Assembly: GCA_003139735.1 (NCBI GenBank)
Contig: PLGA01000575.1
Span: 1 to 7,167, forward strand
From: Bryobacterales bacterium
GTDB lineage: Bacteria; Acidobacteriota; Terriglobia; Bryobacterales; Bryobacteraceae
Length of the DNA: 7,167 nucleotides
Direction of reading: 5' to 3'
Shown here: piece by piece, positions 1-5,780 of the stretch
How the letters are laid out: each line of letters begins with the position of its first letter
How positions within the stretch are numbered: the stretch's first letter is position 1
Notes under the pieces: generated by a model
Told to the model about the DNA's origin: nothing
Database searches by the model: none
The model's input: the letters and a program-made list of their open reading frames with translations, nothing else
Program-made: the position numbers and the translations under genes

Positions 1-1241
1 ACCTTCCCCTTGCAGGTACGGGGGTTCCGACTTTCGCCGATGACTATTTCGCATCACCAACGGCGATGCCCTTTCCTGGCAGCGGAAACTTCCTGAGATT
101 CACGTCGTACCAAACCCTCCCCAATACCAACATGACCAACGACTATCTCCTGTGGGACTGGACGGGGGTTGACAACCCCCATTGGACGGAGTGGTATGGA
201 GCATCGACGTTGAACGGGAACATCTTCGATTCGCCCGAGGATGTGACCAGCGACTCCGGGGAAATGTACACCAACTCGACCAATTCCGGCATCAACATTA
301 CCCTGGAAGGCAGCATCCTTCTGCCGACCAAAACCGGCCACGGCAATTCGGAGTTTGGAAGCAGTTCTTACCAGGTGAGCACGGTGACCAATCTCTTTCA
401 CAACACCTGGGTCGGCAGTACCCCTATCGGTGCGTTTGGGATGCAGCAGACCAATGAAGGCGGGATCACGATCTCGCCGATCACCGCGATGGAATCAAAC
501 CTGGGCTGGAGCAACGGCGGAGGCTACTGCAAGGTTGGCACAGAAGCAACCGGGGCGGGTGGATCGGGGGAACTATTAAACGTCGTGAGCCTGGCGGATT
601 ACAACTACGCCGACGTAAATGCGATTCGGGCATGGGGTGTGCCGTGTGATAGCGGCGCTTGCACGTCCACGACTTGTCCCAATTCCGCCAACAGCTATTT
701 CGGAAACTGGTCTTCCGCGACCGCGCAAGGCCCGCATGACGTGGATGTGCTCCAACCGACCGTGGCGCATCCCTATTTTGCCGACACGACGCGCAACGTG
801 GCGACCTTCGATACAGCATACCTGCACAAGGCGGCCGGGGCGCAGTGGGTGACCAGCACCGGCTACACGGTGGGGCAGATCGTTTCAGACCCGAAGGCGG
901 GGGTGTACAACGGAGCGACGGTGAACTACATCTGCACTGTGGCGCACACGAGCGGTTCCACCACCGAGCCGAACGTGGGAGCGTCCTGGCGCAACGACTG
1001 GCAGTTCGCATCGCTTACCGATATTGCCAACGCAACGCCTGCGGGGACGATCATCACGGACGGGGCCACCGGATGCGCGGCGGGCTGCACGATGATCCAA
1101 GCCCTAGAGGGATGGGTCAAGCGTGGGTTTACGCCACAGAACCCGGCGCTCTGGTGCTCCGGCCACGATGGAGAAGCGGTGGGGGCCGTGCCGTTCTGCG
1201 CGAATGGGAAGGTGCTGCTGGGCACGGTCCCGGCGCTGTAG
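1..1241 (+). CDS. Beta-helix-type surface/spike protein with carbohydrate-binding module (5' partial)
   Basis: The frame starting at base 3 is open to the left edge, so the N-terminus lies outside the window; 412 residues are visible before TAG at 1239-1241. An ATG at 66 exists but has no Shine-Dalgarno and no upstream hairpin element, so I do not take it as the start. The first ~270 visible residues are rich in Asn, Thr, Ser and Gly with short beta-prone stretches, as in pectin-lyase-like helices. The segment PYFADTTRNVATFDTAYL resembles a motif I recall from phage and acidobacterial beta-helix proteins. At 846-1008 lies a W/Y/C/H-rich module like CBM5/12 chitin-binding domains. The C-terminal part holds a GWVKRGFTPQNPALW segment and a GEAVGAVPF motif. 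Nine cysteines are visible, many more than in the neighbouring adaptors. The likely role is a tail fibre or spike that attaches to host surface glycan; enzymatic activity cannot be judged. It is followed after 23 bases by the first adaptor gene. A secreted host glycan-binding protein is the alternative. Confidence 0.7.
   Translation, partial: LPLAGTGVPTFADDYFASPTAMPFPGSGNFLRFTSYQTLPNTNMTNDYLLWDWTGVDNPHWTEWYGASTLNGNIFDSPEDVTSDSGEMYTNSTNSGINITLEGSILLPTKTGHGNSEFGSSSYQVSTVTNLFHNTWVGSTPIGAFGMQQTNEGGITISPITAMESNLGWSNGGGYCKVGTEATGAGGSGELLNVVSLADYNYADVNAIRAWGVPCDSGACTSTTCPNSANSYFGNWSSATAQGPHDVDVLQPTVAHPYFADTTRNVATFDTAYLHKAAGAQWVTSTGYTVGQIVSDPKAGVYNGATVNYICTVAHTSGSTTEPNVGASWRNDWQFASLTDIANATPAGTIITDGATGCAAGCTMIQALEGWVKRGFTPQNPALWCSGHDGEAVGAVPFCANGKVLLGTVPAL
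846..1008 (+). other. CBM5/12-like carbohydrate-binding module inside gene 1
   Basis: The encoded stretch begins WVTSTGYTVGQIV and ends SWRNDWQF. It shows the spacing typical of chitin-binding CBM5/12-like repeats: W...GY..GQIV, then a tyrosine-cysteine strand (YIC), a histidine (AH), an E/P turn, and a final W...W pair. Such modules are about 50-60 residues, matching this one. The assignment is by motif only; ligand specificity (chitin, other beta-glycan or murein) cannot be read from sequence. Confidence 0.6.
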
Positions 1242-1246
1242 ATCCC

Positions 1247-1267
1247 CCTGGCGAATAGCCGGGTATG
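1247..1267 (+). promoter_or_regulatory. Start-proximal hairpin element, copy 1 (before the first adaptor)
   Basis: The 19-mer TGGCGAATAGCCGGGTATG occupies 1249-1267 and ends in the ATG of the gene at 1265. Bases 1247-1252 (CCTGGC) pair with 1258-1263 (GCCGGG), with one G-U wobble, around the loop GAATA. The gap between gene 1 and gene 2 holds no Shine-Dalgarno at normal spacing. The same element recurs at 2934-2952 and 5762-5780. Function is inferred: a translation-initiation or translational-control element. Confidence 0.5.
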
Positions 1268-2230
1268 ACGTGGGGACAGCTCCGCCTGCAGCTCCAGATT
1301 TTCGGGCCCGGCATCTCGGCCGACCTGCTCGACGAGTACCTGAACTCGCGCTATACCCAGGCGCTCGAAGCCACGGACTGGCAGGGCCTGCACTATCCCG
1401 CGACCGTCCAGACGATCGCCGCCTACCAGTCCGCGAACGACACGGTCAACCCGAATAGCTGCACGTTCACGGTGGGATCGGCGTCCGTGGTGGGCGCGTC
1501 GTACTTGTGGACCGCGGCCGGCGCCAACGGCAAGAAGATCTACCGGCCGGGCGACACGGCGATCTACACGGCCACCTGGGTAAGCGCGACGGCCCTCACA
1601 CTCGACCGGCCTTACGAGGGCGTGGGCACGGACGCGCCGGGCACGATCTACGCGGCCTCGGCGTACGTGCTGATGCAGAACGTCTACGCGCTGCCGGCGG
1701 ACGTCCGCTCGGTCGATTCGATGCTCGACCCGGTTTCGGGGCTCCCGCTGCAGAAGATGACGAAAGACGAGCTCGACGCCGCGGCCGGCGTCCGGACGCT
1801 GGTTGGCAACCCGGGGGCCTACGCGCTCGACGGCGACTCGAACGAGCAGGCGGGGCCGGTGCTCCATGAGGTCGAGTTCTATCCGCCGCCGCTCTACGCG
1901 CGCGGAATTCCGTTCCACTACCTGCACGCGGCCGTGGGGTTCGACGGCGCGAACACCAGCGGGTCGCCGCTGCCGTTCCTCTCCGACGTCGTGTTGCTCT
2001 ACGGCTGCCGGGCGGATATCGCGGCGCATCTGGAGAATTGGCAGGGCGTGGCGTTCTTCGAGGGCAAGTTCCAGGAAGAGCTGAAACGGTTGATGCTCCT
2101 GGAGCACGCCCAGCGAAGGAAAAAGCCGGTCATGCGCATGGCCGGCCGGTTCACGCGGCACTGCATGGAGCGGACCGGGCGCGGACTGGAAACGAACTGG
2201 CAGGGAGGCACTCCGGGAGGGCCGGACTAG
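1265..2230 (+). CDS. Adaptor-like head-to-tail connector protein (first of three)
   Basis: This 321-residue protein is recognised by pattern as a phage adaptor/portal-accessory protein of the P22 gp4 / T7 gp11 kind. Its N-terminus (MTWGQLRLQLQIFGPGISADLLDEYLNSRYTQALEATDW) has the helical 'edge of sheet, short-helix, WxxL' look of such connectors. Residues ~65-120 form a beta-rich insert ending in LTLDRPYEGVG, which I read as a small beta-barrel or Ig-like domain. Residues ~143-225 carry the family-typical LPADVRSVDSM, a run on residue choice (KMTKDELDA), then EVEFYPPP, the usual beta-strand plus proline turn. A helical tail follows (residues 238-285). The C-terminal ~35 residues are basic. 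It sits 23 bases after gene 1 and overlaps the next gene's start by one base, so translation of the pair is probably coupled. The ATG is favoured because the hairpin element ends exactly there. The product would sit below the portal ring in the assembled capsid. Family is fairly sure; exact position in the connector is not. Confidence 0.65.
   Translation: MTWGQLRLQLQIFGPGISADLLDEYLNSRYTQALEATDWQGLHYPATVQTIAAYQSANDTVNPNSCTFTVGSASVVGASYLWTAAGANGKKIYRPGDTAIYTATWVSATALTLDRPYEGVGTDAPGTIYAASAYVLMQNVYALPADVRSVDSMLDPVSGLPLQKMTKDELDAAAGVRTLVGNPGAYALDGDSNEQAGPVLHEVEFYPPPLYARGIPFHYLHAAVGFDGANTSGSPLPFLSDVVLLYGCRADIAAHLENWQGVAFFEGKFQEELKRLMLLEHAQRRKKPVMRMAGRFTRHCMERTGRGLETNWQGGTPGGPD
2215..2221 (+). promoter_or_regulatory. 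Strong Shine-Dalgarno deciding the GTG start at 2230
   Basis: GGGAGGG lies inside the end of the upstream gene, with eight bases between it and the GTG at 2230. This is the only good match to the anti-Shine-Dalgarno core at normal spacing before any start in the window. It supports the GTG as the start over in-frame upstream ATGs, which would lie inside the preceding gene. Confidence 0.75.
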
Positions 2231-2943
2231 TGCAGCTCTCCGACATGCAGGCGCGCGTCTCGGCGCGGCTCAACGAGGGAGTGACCGGGCCGACCTTCTA
2301 CCCGGTGGCCGAGATCACGGCGGCGCTCAACGAGGCCGAGCGGTTCTTCATCCTGTTGACGCTGGGGCTGGAGGTTACGGCCGCGTGGAACCTGCCGGGG
2401 GGAACCACGTTCTATCACATGCTCGACTACTTCACGGACTGGATTGTTCCGCTGAGGATCACCACGGCGACAGGCGCCAAGGTGCGGCCGGCGCGCCTCG
2501 AGGACCTCGCCTCGCTCGATTCGCAGTGGATGGCCTCGCAAGGCACGCCCTTGCGCTACGTGGCGCTGGGCGCGGACCTGGTCGCGCTCTACCAGCAGCC
2601 GGGCACGCTCGGAACGACCCTCAACGTGACCTATGCGCGCGCGCCGGCTCCCTTGGTCCACGCGACGGACGTGCCCGAGTCGCCGGCGGAATACCACGCG
2701 CGCCTGGTCGAGTACGGGATCTACCGCTGCCGGCAAGTAGAGGGCGGCCAGGAGTTCGCGAAGGCGCTGCCGTTGCTCCAGGCCTTCCTGGACGGCGCCA
2801 AACATTACGCGGCTTACGTGCGCGCCCGCAACCTGGGAAGCCGTTACGACAAAGTACCGTTCGAGCTGGAGAATTTCGACGCGTCGCAACTGCTCAAGCT
2901 GCGGCGCGACCTGGTCCCCAGCCGCAGGCCTTCCGGCGAATAA
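2230..2943 (+). CDS. Adaptor-like head-to-tail connector protein (second of three)
   Basis: The GTG start shares its first base with the TAG stop of the preceding gene and follows a strong Shine-Dalgarno, giving 237 residues. The N-terminus, MQLSDMQARVSARLNEG, then VAEITAALNEAERFFILLTL, is a helical pair typical of phage connector/adaptor proteins. Residues 60-138 hold the conserved-looking core: DWIVPLRITTATGAKVRPARLEDL (residues 70-93, read in two parts), LDSQW, GTPLRYVALGADLVALYQQP, and LNVTYARAPAPL. The last third is helical (EYGIYRCRQVEGGQ..., then a helix with KHYAAYVRARNLGSRYD) as in proteins that line a ring. A single cysteine is present. The product would form part of the ring below the portal. 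Sequence similarity to the other two adaptor-like products of this window is only of pattern, not identity, so they are different subunits or distant paralogues. The stop TAA is embedded in the next hairpin element. Confidence 0.65.
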   Translation: MQLSDMQARVSARLNEGVTGPTFYPVAEITAALNEAERFFILLTLGLEVTAAWNLPGGTTFYHMLDYFTDWIVPLRITTATGAKVRPARLEDLASLDSQWMASQGTPLRYVALGADLVALYQQPGTLGTTLNVTYARAPAPLVHATDVPESPAEYHARLVEYGIYRCRQVEGGQEFAKALPLLQAFLDGAKHYAAYVRARNLGSRYDKVPFELENFDASQLLKLRRDLVPSRRPSGE

Positions 2944-2952
2944 GCCGGTATG
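2933..2952 (+). promoter_or_regulatory. Start-proximal hairpin element, copy 2 (before the spike gene)
   Basis: CGGCGAATAAGCCGGTATG at 2934-2952 matches the elements at 1249 and 5762 at identical distance from the ATG. Bases 2933-2937 (CCGGC) pair perfectly with 2944-2948 (GCCGG) around GAATAA. Here the left arm codes for the last residues of gene 3 and the loop contains its TAA stop, yet the bases still match the two copies that are non-coding. That favours selection on the nucleotide sequence. It also supports the ATG at 2950, and so the signal peptide, as genuine. Confidence 0.55.
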
Positions 2953-3003
2953 AAGCTGCGCATTTTCGCTCTCCTCTTGCTGGCGGCCGGGGCTTACGGC
3001 CAG
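2950..3003 (+). other. N-terminal signal peptide of the spike-like protein
   Basis: The first 18 residues have two early basic residues (K2, R4), a hydrophobic core of about twelve residues (IFALLLLAAGAY) and a small-residue A-Y-G site before Gln, which fits a type I signal peptidase site. There is no lipobox cysteine. Signal peptides are not expected on ordinary tail spikes, which assemble in the cytoplasm; see the findings. Confidence 0.75.
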
Positions 3004-5058
3004 ACGGCCGCTTTCCCGGCGGCGGTGGTCACCGACGGTCAACTCCGCGTGGCGGCCAACCAGGCGTCGGCTCCGACGATCAACCTTCCCATGGGATCGA
3101 CCGATACCTCGGTCACGGTTTCGAATGCAGCGGGCATCCCGATCAACTCCGTCGTCACCATCGACAACGAGAACCTGGCGGTCTGCGCCGTGGCGGGCAA
3201 CGTGTTGAGCTTCGGCAAAAGCGCATGCCCGAACGTCGACGGGCGCGGCTTTGACGGCTCGGCCGCGGCGGCGCACGGCGCCGGGGCCCAGGCCTACCTG
3301 AACGTGGACGCCTGGTTTCACAACGCGACGCGCGTGGAGCTGGAGGCCATCGAAACGGCGCTCGGGGCGAACCTGGCGAACCTGGCCGGCCCGGCGCCCC
3401 CGGCGCCCCCGGTCCCCTACGTGGAACCCACGGCCTACGCCTTTACGCCGCAGGCCCCTGGCGGATCGCTCGCGGCGGGCAACGATACCGTCGCACTGGC
3501 GCCATGCCCCAAGGGCGTGAACGGGGCGGACACGGCGCACTATCTCTATCTCAGCGGAGGGACCGGGACGGCCGAGGCGGTTCCGATCATCGGGGGAACC
3601 TGCGTCTCGGCGGCCTCCTCGGGGTCCGTCATCCTGACGGTGGCCAACAGCCACTCGGGGGCCTGGACGGTGCAGAGCGCCACGGCGGGGATCGCCGAGG
3701 CCGCCATTGGCAACGCTCCAGCCTACATCGCTCTCCCGCCCGGGGCTTATACCGTGTACGCCACCATCACCCCCCCGGCCGGCACGGTGATCGGAGGGCA
3801 GGGGGGAACGATGAGCGATTGGAGTGGAGCGCCCACTACGACCATCAACTTTCCGTCGACGACCCTTTCGCTGTTCTCGGTCACAAAAGACAACGTCGTG
3901 ATCCAGAATCTGAAACTGGCGCAGACGGGCGGGACGGCCACGGCCGGAAGCGCAGTGAATATTTTCTATGACGGTTCTGCCGGCGGCGCGATGGCGCCAC
4001 GTATCGAGAACCTTGAGATCGAGCACTTCTACGATGGGCTGGTGGCGGATGGGACTTATAACCTCGAACTTCAGAACATCCAAGCTTACGCCTCCTCGCG
4101 CTATGGGTTCAACCTGAAGGGAGCCCAGGGAGGCTGCCTCAATCTGTTGGCAGTTTCCAATGCGAACGACGGCTTTCACCTTAGTACCGCGACAAACAAC
4201 AGCAACGTGACATGCTCTTTGGATGGCGGCGGCACCTACGACAATGGGGGTTGGGGACTCAGGACTTCCACCGAGTTTACCCAGGTCTCCAACCTATTCC
4301 TGAACAACGACGCTCTTGGGGAACTAGATGTCAGCGCTCCCGGCTTTCAGTCGGCGGGCATCGTGAGCGGCATCAATGTGCAGTGGGCTGGAGGCTCGAC
4401 CTCCTGGACCAATTCGAATACTGCGCCAGGTATCCGCGTGGAAGCGGGCAGCGGTCCTATTCGCGCTGAAAATACCAGTTTCTTCAACTGTGCGGGCAAC
4501 TGTGTGGATTTTTTGTCTGCCGGGAATCAGTTGATCGGGGCGCAGATTTTGGGGGCAGGATCAGCCAGCCAAGCGGGCAATATTTACGCGGTCCACCTGG
4601 CAGGAGGGCAGCATCAGATTGAGGGCGTGCTGGCTAGCGGCTCACTTTATATCGCCTCCGGCAACCAAGATCAGATTGTTGGCGACAGCTTCGCCAACGG
4701 CTCGACCACCCCTGCTGTAGAATTTGCGGGAGGGACGGACCACATCTACACCGGGAACCGCGCCTGGGGCGCCACCACGGCGTTGCAAATCGATGCGGGC
4801 GCGTCCGTCGCGCAGGCGGGCAACATCACTCTAGGGGCGATCGTGAACAATGGGACTGCCTCTTTTTACGGCGTGAACTTTACCCCGGTCACCTTCCTTT
4901 CGGCGAGCTTCGCGCAACTCTCCACCATCAACGCAGCCTCGCTTGCCGAGCGCGTCTTCTGCTCTGACTGCGCGGTGAACAGCAACCCTTGCACGGGCAG
5001 CGGCGCCGGGGCTTATGCCGACTACAAGCCCGGCCACGGGTGGGTGTGCGGCCCGTGA
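2950..5058 (+). CDS. Signal-peptide-bearing beta-helix tail-spike-like protein
   Basis: The 702-residue product starts with a classic signal peptide (residues 1-18: MKLRIF, a hydrophobic LLLLAA core, cleavage likely after AYG or AYGQ). Residues ~22-146 form a module with IDNENLAVCAV, DGRGFDGSAAAAHGAGA and AWFHNATRVELEAIETALG, a pattern I associate with N-terminal domains of phage spike-like proteins. A proline hinge (PAPPAPPVP, ~148-156) follows, then an all-beta region (~162-255) and a right-handed beta-helix of the pectin-lyase type (~258-665), beginning YTVYATITPPAGTVIGGQGG and running through coils such as VVIQNLKL and RIENLEIEHFYDG. It ends in a cysteine-rich tag (residues 669-702). No catalytic residues can be named with confidence. 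The likely role is host-surface binding or depolymerisation at the tail tip. GC falls from over 65% in most of the N-terminal half to about 50% in the helix. Twelve cysteines fall in close pairs. It overlaps the next gene by four bases. A secreted bacterial protein is the main alternative. Confidence 0.7.
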   Translation: MKLRIFALLLLAAGAYGQTAAFPAAVVTDGQLRVAANQASAPTINLPMGSTDTSVTVSNAAGIPINSVVTIDNENLAVCAVAGNVLSFGKSACPNVDGRGFDGSAAAAHGAGAQAYLNVDAWFHNATRVELEAIETALGANLANLAGPAPPAPPVPYVEPTAYAFTPQAPGGSLAAGNDTVALAPCPKGVNGADTAHYLYLSGGTGTAEAVPIIGGTCVSAASSGSVILTVANSHSGAWTVQSATAGIAEAAIGNAPAYIALPPGAYTVYATITPPAGTVIGGQGGTMSDWSGAPTTTINFPSTTLSLFSVTKDNVVIQNLKLAQTGGTATAGSAVNIFYDGSAGGAMAPRIENLEIEHFYDGLVADGTYNLELQNIQAYASSRYGFNLKGAQGGCLNLLAVSNANDGFHLSTATNNSNVTCSLDGGGTYDNGGWGLRTSTEFTQVSNLFLNNDALGELDVSAPGFQSAGIVSGINVQWAGGSTSWTNSNTAPGIRVEAGSGPIRAENTSFFNCAGNCVDFLSAGNQLIGAQILGAGSASQAGNIYAVHLAGGQHQIEGVLASGSLYIASGNQDQIVGDSFANGSTTPAVEFAGGTDHIYTGNRAWGATTALQIDAGASVAQAGNITLGAIVNNGTASFYGVNFTPVTFLSASFAQLSTINAASLAERVFCSDCAVNSNPCTGSGAGAYADYKPGHGWVCGP
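3388..3417 (+). repeat. Proline-rich hinge with tandem 9-mer
   Basis: The segment encodes PAPPAPPVP between the N-terminal module and the beta-helix. At the DNA level it contains two tandem copies of CGGCGCCCC (3392-3400 and 3401-3409) in an 83% GC line (50 of 60 bases over 3361-3420). It is a probable flexible linker and a likely slippage or recombination-prone spot. Confidence 0.6.
4954..5055 (+). other. Cysteine-rich C-terminal tag of the spike-like protein
   Basis: The last 34 residues read VFCSDC, then NPC, then GSGAGAYADY and a final GWVCGP. Four cysteines, two of them in a CxxC pair, plus a small-residue GAxA stretch and an aromatic-valine-cysteine end resemble a C-terminal tag I recall in acidobacterial phage-like spike proteins. 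Its GC content (43 of 60 bases over 4981-5040) returns to the level of the surrounding connector genes, unlike the helix before it. Role unknown; trimer locking or attachment to another virion part are guesses. Confidence 0.5.
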
Positions 5059-5753
5059 GCAACGTTTTCGGATACGTGCCGTGGGGCGGCCGGCGCGCCT
5101 CGCCGGCGGGATCGGGGCTGGTCCTCGACGCCCTCAACTCGTTTCAGGACGCGATCTATCGGCTGGGCTTCCTGAATCCGGCCGAGATCACCTCGGTATC
5201 CTGGACTACCGAGGCCGAGCTGTTCCAGTTCGCCGACGAGGCCCTCAAGAAGATCGCCTATTCGAGCGGCGTGTTTCTGACGGTCGATAGCAGCATTACG
5301 GCAGTAGCGGGCACGGCGGCGTACGCGCTGCCGGCGACTCACGTCTTCACGGTGGCGGCCACGCTCATGCTGGGCGGAGGAGTGCTCCAACTGCTGCGGC
5401 CGACGCCCGTGCGCGATCTGTGGGCGCTCGATGCGAACTGGTCGACGTCGACGGGGACCGCGGCGCGCTTCTCGCTCGACGCCGGCGCGGTGGGGACGAT
5501 CACGCTGTATCCGAACCCCATCGCCGGCGGGACGCTGGCGCAGGTCTGCCAGGAGTTTCCGGCCACCCTGACGCCGGCGGCTTCGACCGTGGCGCTGCCC
5601 ACACCGCTGCAGGACTACGTGAGCTACGCCATGCTGGCCGGCGCGCGCGGCAAGGAAAGCGATGCGCAGATGACCGATATGGCGGCGCACTACCAACAGC
5701 GCTGCGCGCTCTACGAGCAGGTCATCGATCACCTTTTTGGGCCGGGGCAATAG
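5055..5753 (+). CDS. Adaptor-like head-to-tail connector protein (third of three)
   Basis: The GTG at 5055 overlaps the spike gene's TGA as GTGA, the usual signature of coupled translation; no good Shine-Dalgarno precedes it. An earlier in-frame ATG at 4989 would lie inside the spike gene and is rejected. The 232 residues run: a glycine/arginine-rich N-terminus (GYVPWGGRRASPAGSG), a helical LNSFQDAIYRLGFLNPAEI, then WTTEAELFQFADEALKKIAYSSGVFLTV (residues 50-77, in two parts), TAAYALPATHV, the beta core LQLLRPTPVRDLWALDANW, TGTAARFSLDAGAVGTITLYPNP and LPTPLQDYVSYAMLAGARGKES, ending in a helix with HYQQRCALYEQV. The order 'LP..., W..., tG...., i.LyPnP..., LP..lqdyv.y..la.a..kE' is the pattern of phage adaptor proteins (P22 gp4 / T7 gp11-like). 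Which ring it occupies relative to the other two adaptor-like proteins is not known. Confidence 0.65.
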   Translation: MSNVFGYVPWGGRRASPAGSGLVLDALNSFQDAIYRLGFLNPAEITSVSWTTEAELFQFADEALKKIAYSSGVFLTVDSSITAVAGTAAYALPATHVFTVAATLMLGGGVLQLLRPTPVRDLWALDANWSTSTGTAARFSLDAGAVGTITLYPNPIAGGTLAQVCQEFPATLTPAASTVALPTPLQDYVSYAMLAGARGKESDAQMTDMAAHYQQRCALYEQVIDHLFGPGQ

Positions 5754-5760
5754 GGGTCTG

Positions 5761-5780
5761 CTGGCGAATTACCGGGCATG
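5761..5780 (+). promoter_or_regulatory. Start-proximal hairpin element, copy 3 (before the hub/nozzle gene)
   Basis: TGGCGAATTACCGGGCATG at 5762-5780 ends in the ATG at 5778 and matches the elements at 1249 and 2934 with the GGCGAAT block at the same -15 to -9 spacing. Bases 5761-5764 (CTGG) pair with 5772-5775 (CCGG), one pair being G-U, with a longer loop than the other copies. The nearest purine-rich tract (TAGGGG at 5751-5756) is too far from the ATG to be a standard Shine-Dalgarno. Confidence 0.5.

Noticed and set aside
66..68. ATG as the start of gene 1
   Set aside because: The frame is open to the left edge, the upstream residues continue the same composition, and there is neither a Shine-Dalgarno nor the hairpin element before it.
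1247..1264. Hairpin elements as intrinsic terminators
   Set aside because: The stems are short, lie against start codons, and no run of T follows them.
926..2161. 411-residue open frame on the minus strand
   Set aside because: Arg/Val-rich, low-complexity translation antisense to genes 1 and 2, with no start context; a shadow of GC-rich codon use.
2038..2229. Upstream ATG start for the second adaptor-like gene
   Set aside because: It lies within the preceding gene and its translation there is not family-like, while the GTG at 2230 has a strong Shine-Dalgarno.
2227..4179. 650-residue open frame on the minus strand
   Set aside because: It is antisense to the second adaptor and the spike gene, is extremely rich in Arg, Gly and His with no recognisable domain, and crosses gene borders. 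Long antisense frames without stops are expected opposite GC-rich coding sequence.
4989..5054. Upstream ATG start for the third adaptor-like gene
   Set aside because: It would overlap the conserved cysteine tag of the spike by 70 bases and adds an unrelated Arg-rich stretch; the GTGA overlap at 5055 gives the family-like N-terminus.
3950..5058. Diversity-generating retroelement target in the spike
   Set aside because: There is no reverse transcriptase or template repeat in the window, and the C-terminus is a cysteine tag, not a C-type-lectin fold with a variable repeat.
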